Part shown: piece by piece, positions 41,972-43,281 of the stretch
Numbering within the stretch: the stretch's first letter is position 1
How the letters are laid out: each line of letters begins with the position of its first letter
Source: Streptomyces specialis
GTDB lineage: Bacteria > Actinomycetota > Actinomycetes > Streptomycetales > Streptomycetaceae
DNA length: 43,281 nucleotides
Assembly: GCF_001493375.1 (NCBI RefSeq)
Contig: NZ_LN929894.1
Coordinates: forward strand, 194,657 to 237,937
Direction: 5' to 3'
Position numbers and translations under genes: made by a program
The notes under the pieces: model-generated
Database searches by the model: none
Seen by the model: the letters and a program-made list of their open reading frames with translations, nothing else
What the model was told of the DNA's origin: nothing

Positions 41972-43281
41972 TCACTCCTCGCCGGCGGTGCCCCGGCGGC
42001 CGTGCGGGAGGCTTCGTTCGTCCAGCTCGCGCAGCACCCGGTCCACGACCTCCGGGTCGGCGCCCGGCTCGCTGCGCGCGTCCAGCACCTCGTGCCGGGC
42101 GGCCGACAGCAGCTCGGCGTAGAGGTGGTGGACGCGCCGCATGCGCTCGGCGCGCGCCGCGACGTTCTCCCGCCGCTCGTCCGCCGCGATCCGGGGCGAG
42201 ATGCGCACGCCGATGTCGTACGCCCGCCGGGCCAGCGCCTCGGAGATCTCGTCGGGAACGTCGTGCTCCCGCTCGATCTCCCGCAGCCTGCGCTTGGCGG
42301 CCTTCGCCGCGCGCACCGCCAGTTCGTGCTCCAGCGCCTCCTCGGCGTCGCTGTCGGCCCGCACGCCCAGCCGCCCGGCGAGCCACGGCAGGGTGAGCCC
42401 CTGGAGCAGCAGCGTTCCGATGACCACCACGAAGCCGATGAAGACGAGCGTGCCGCGCTCGGGGAACGCGCCGCCGCCGTCCACGGTCAGCGGAAGGGCC
42501 AGGGCCAGCGCGACGGACGCCACTCCCCGCATCCCCGACCACCACATCACGACCGTCTCCCGCCAGGTCAGCGGGATCTCCTCGGCGTAGTCGGTGCGCC
42601 GGTGCAGCCGCCTGGCCAGCCAGGTCGCGGGCAGCAGCCACAGCAGCCGCACCGCGACCACGACCGCGAGAACCAGCGCGGCGGCGGGCAGCAGTTCGCC
42701 CCACCGGCCGCTGACCGTGTCGAGGACCAGATGCAGTTCCAGGCCGATGAGCCCGAACGCGACGCCCGTCACCAGCGTGTCGATCACCGCCCAGAAGCTC
42801 CGCCCGGTGAGCCGCCCGGTGACGTCGTCGGCGTCCGCGCCCCGCTCGCCCAGCCACAGGGCGGTCACCAGGACCGCCAGCACGCCCGAGCCGGACAGCT
42901 CCTCGGCCAGGACGTACGCCGCGAACGGCGCCAGCAGCGTCAGCCCGGTGCGCAGCGTCACATCGCCCAGCAGCCCGAACATGGACGTCGTGGCCCAGCC
43001 CACCACCGCCCCCACGGCGAGGGCCACCCCGGCCGAGAGCGCCAGCTCGGCCCCGGCGCCGGTCGCGGAGAAGCTGCCGGTCACGGCGGCCGTGACGGCC
43101 ACGTGGTACAGGGTGATGGCGGTCACGTCGTTGAACAGCCCTTCGCCCTCCAGGATGGAGACCATCCGGCGGGGCAGCCCCAGCCGCCCCGCCACGGCGG
43201 TGGCGGCGACGGGGTCGGGCGGCGCGACCAGCGCGCCCAGGGCGATGGCGGGCGCCAGCGGCAGCCCCGGCACGGCGGCCT
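41972..43281 (-). CDS. CPA1-type Na+/H+ antiporter, C-terminal part and second copy of the middle
   Basis: The frame is open to the window edge. Bases 42509-43281 repeat the middle of the gene at 39896. Bases 41972-42508 are unique and hold its true C-terminus: two more transmembrane helices (LALALPLTVDGG, then GTLVFIGFVVVIGTLLLQGL) and a charged cytoplasmic tail (AEEALEHELAVRAAKAAKRR to RRGTAGEE). The orientation relative to 39896-40975 is almost certainly an assembly error; one gene, not two, is expected. Convergent with the MscS fragment; 41780-41971 has no gene. Confidence 0.88.
   Translation of the reverse strand, partial: AAVPGLPLAPAIALGALVAPPDPVAATAVAGRLGLPRRMVSILEGEGLFNDVTAITLYHVAVTAAVTGSFSATGAGAELALSAGVALAVGAVVGWATTSMFGLLGDVTLRTGLTLLAPFAAYVLAEELSGSGVLAVLVTALWLGERGADADDVTGRLTGRSFWAVIDTLVTGVAFGLIGLELHLVLDTVSGRWGELLPAAALVLAVVVAVRLLWLLPATWLARRLHRRTDYAEEIPLTWRETVVMWWSGMRGVASVALALALPLTVDGGGAFPERGTLVFIGFVVVIGTLLLQGLTLPWLAGRLGVRADSDAEEALEHELAVRAAKAAKRRLREIEREHDVPDEISEALARRAYDIGVRISPRIAADERRENVAARAERMRRVHHLYAELLSAARHEVLDARSEPGADPEVVDRVLRELDERSLPHGRRGTAGEE
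42509..43281 (-). repeat. 773-bp inverted duplication, right copy
   Basis: Reverse complement of 40203-40975, ending exactly at the last base of the window, as expected of a contig that stops inside a fold-back. Confidence 0.93.

Noticed and set aside
40203..43281. Composite transposon with long inverted repeats
   Set aside because: No transposase or target duplication; the arms are pieces of the antiporter gene and the outer arm ends at the window edge.

Overview
This is a high-GC actinobacterial chromosome segment, almost certainly Streptomyces or a close relative. The evidence is the codon use, the many GTG starts, the GTGA/ATGA overlaps between genes, and a gene order that follows the Streptomyces division and cell wall (dcw) region, from the thiamine genes through metF, moxR, rsmH and ftsZ to divIVA, ileS, lspA and rluD.

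Left part (1-13,330): on the minus strand lie a PknL-like Ser/Thr kinase (cut at the edge), a DUF4190/septum-formation membrane protein, and the thiO-thiS-thiG operon behind a TPP riboswitch. On the plus strand lie a ferredoxin-reductase-type flavoprotein, an Rv2175c-type DNA-binding protein, thiE, metF and a Tyr-rich membrane protein. Next come a phytoene-desaturase-like flavoprotein and a TetR regulator (minus), then a HEPN-domain protein, a SAM methyltransferase and a DUF3040 protein (plus), closed by a terminator. Middle (13,366-18,776, minus): TgpA-like transglutaminase, DUF58 and MoxR ATPase form an operon, followed by a beta-carbonic anhydrase. Right part: the dcw cluster rsmH-[ftsL lost]-ftsI-murE-murF-mraY-murD-ftsW-murG-ftsQ-ftsZ-ylmD-ylmE-[sepF, ylmG lost]-divIVA, which makes lipid II and builds the septum and polar growth machinery. 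After a strong terminator come ileS (minus, with a T-box leader), a DksA/TraR zinc-finger protein, lspA, rluD, a CPA1 cation/proton antiporter and an MscS channel.

The most important observation is technical. The sequence is a damaged assembly with library artefacts inside the dcw cluster. Illumina/Nextera adapter sequence (mosaic end, i7 index, P7 end, poly-A) replaces the 3' end of rsmH, all of ftsL and the 5' end of ftsI (19,909-20,137). A second, error-rich Nextera i5 adapter replaces the end of ylmE, all of sepF and ylmG and most of divIVA (33,569-33,715). A perfect 39-bp fold-back followed by a degenerate mosaic end interrupts the start of ftsW (27,578-27,678). Both window ends are inverted duplications: a 68-bp hairpin at 1-147, and a 773-bp inverted copy of the antiporter that also creates a false antiporter-MscS fusion ORF. 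Joining 39,896-40,975 to the reverse complement of 41,972-42,508 restores one uninterrupted 538-codon antiporter. Inverted chimeras together with Nextera remnants fit low-input or whole-genome-amplified DNA (inference).

I found no convincing novel multi-gene system. The biological points most worth checking are a 24-codon ORF with a perfect AGGAGG site between ftsQ and ftsZ, the inverted repeats and promoters there, an isoleucyl-tRNA synthetase with a swapped GAHH signature and KMSKH, a palindromic in-frame insertion in ileS, and a recurring -10-only promoter placed 6-8 nt before start codons (leaderless mRNAs). I saw no tRNA, rRNA, CRISPR array, IS element or prophage gene.
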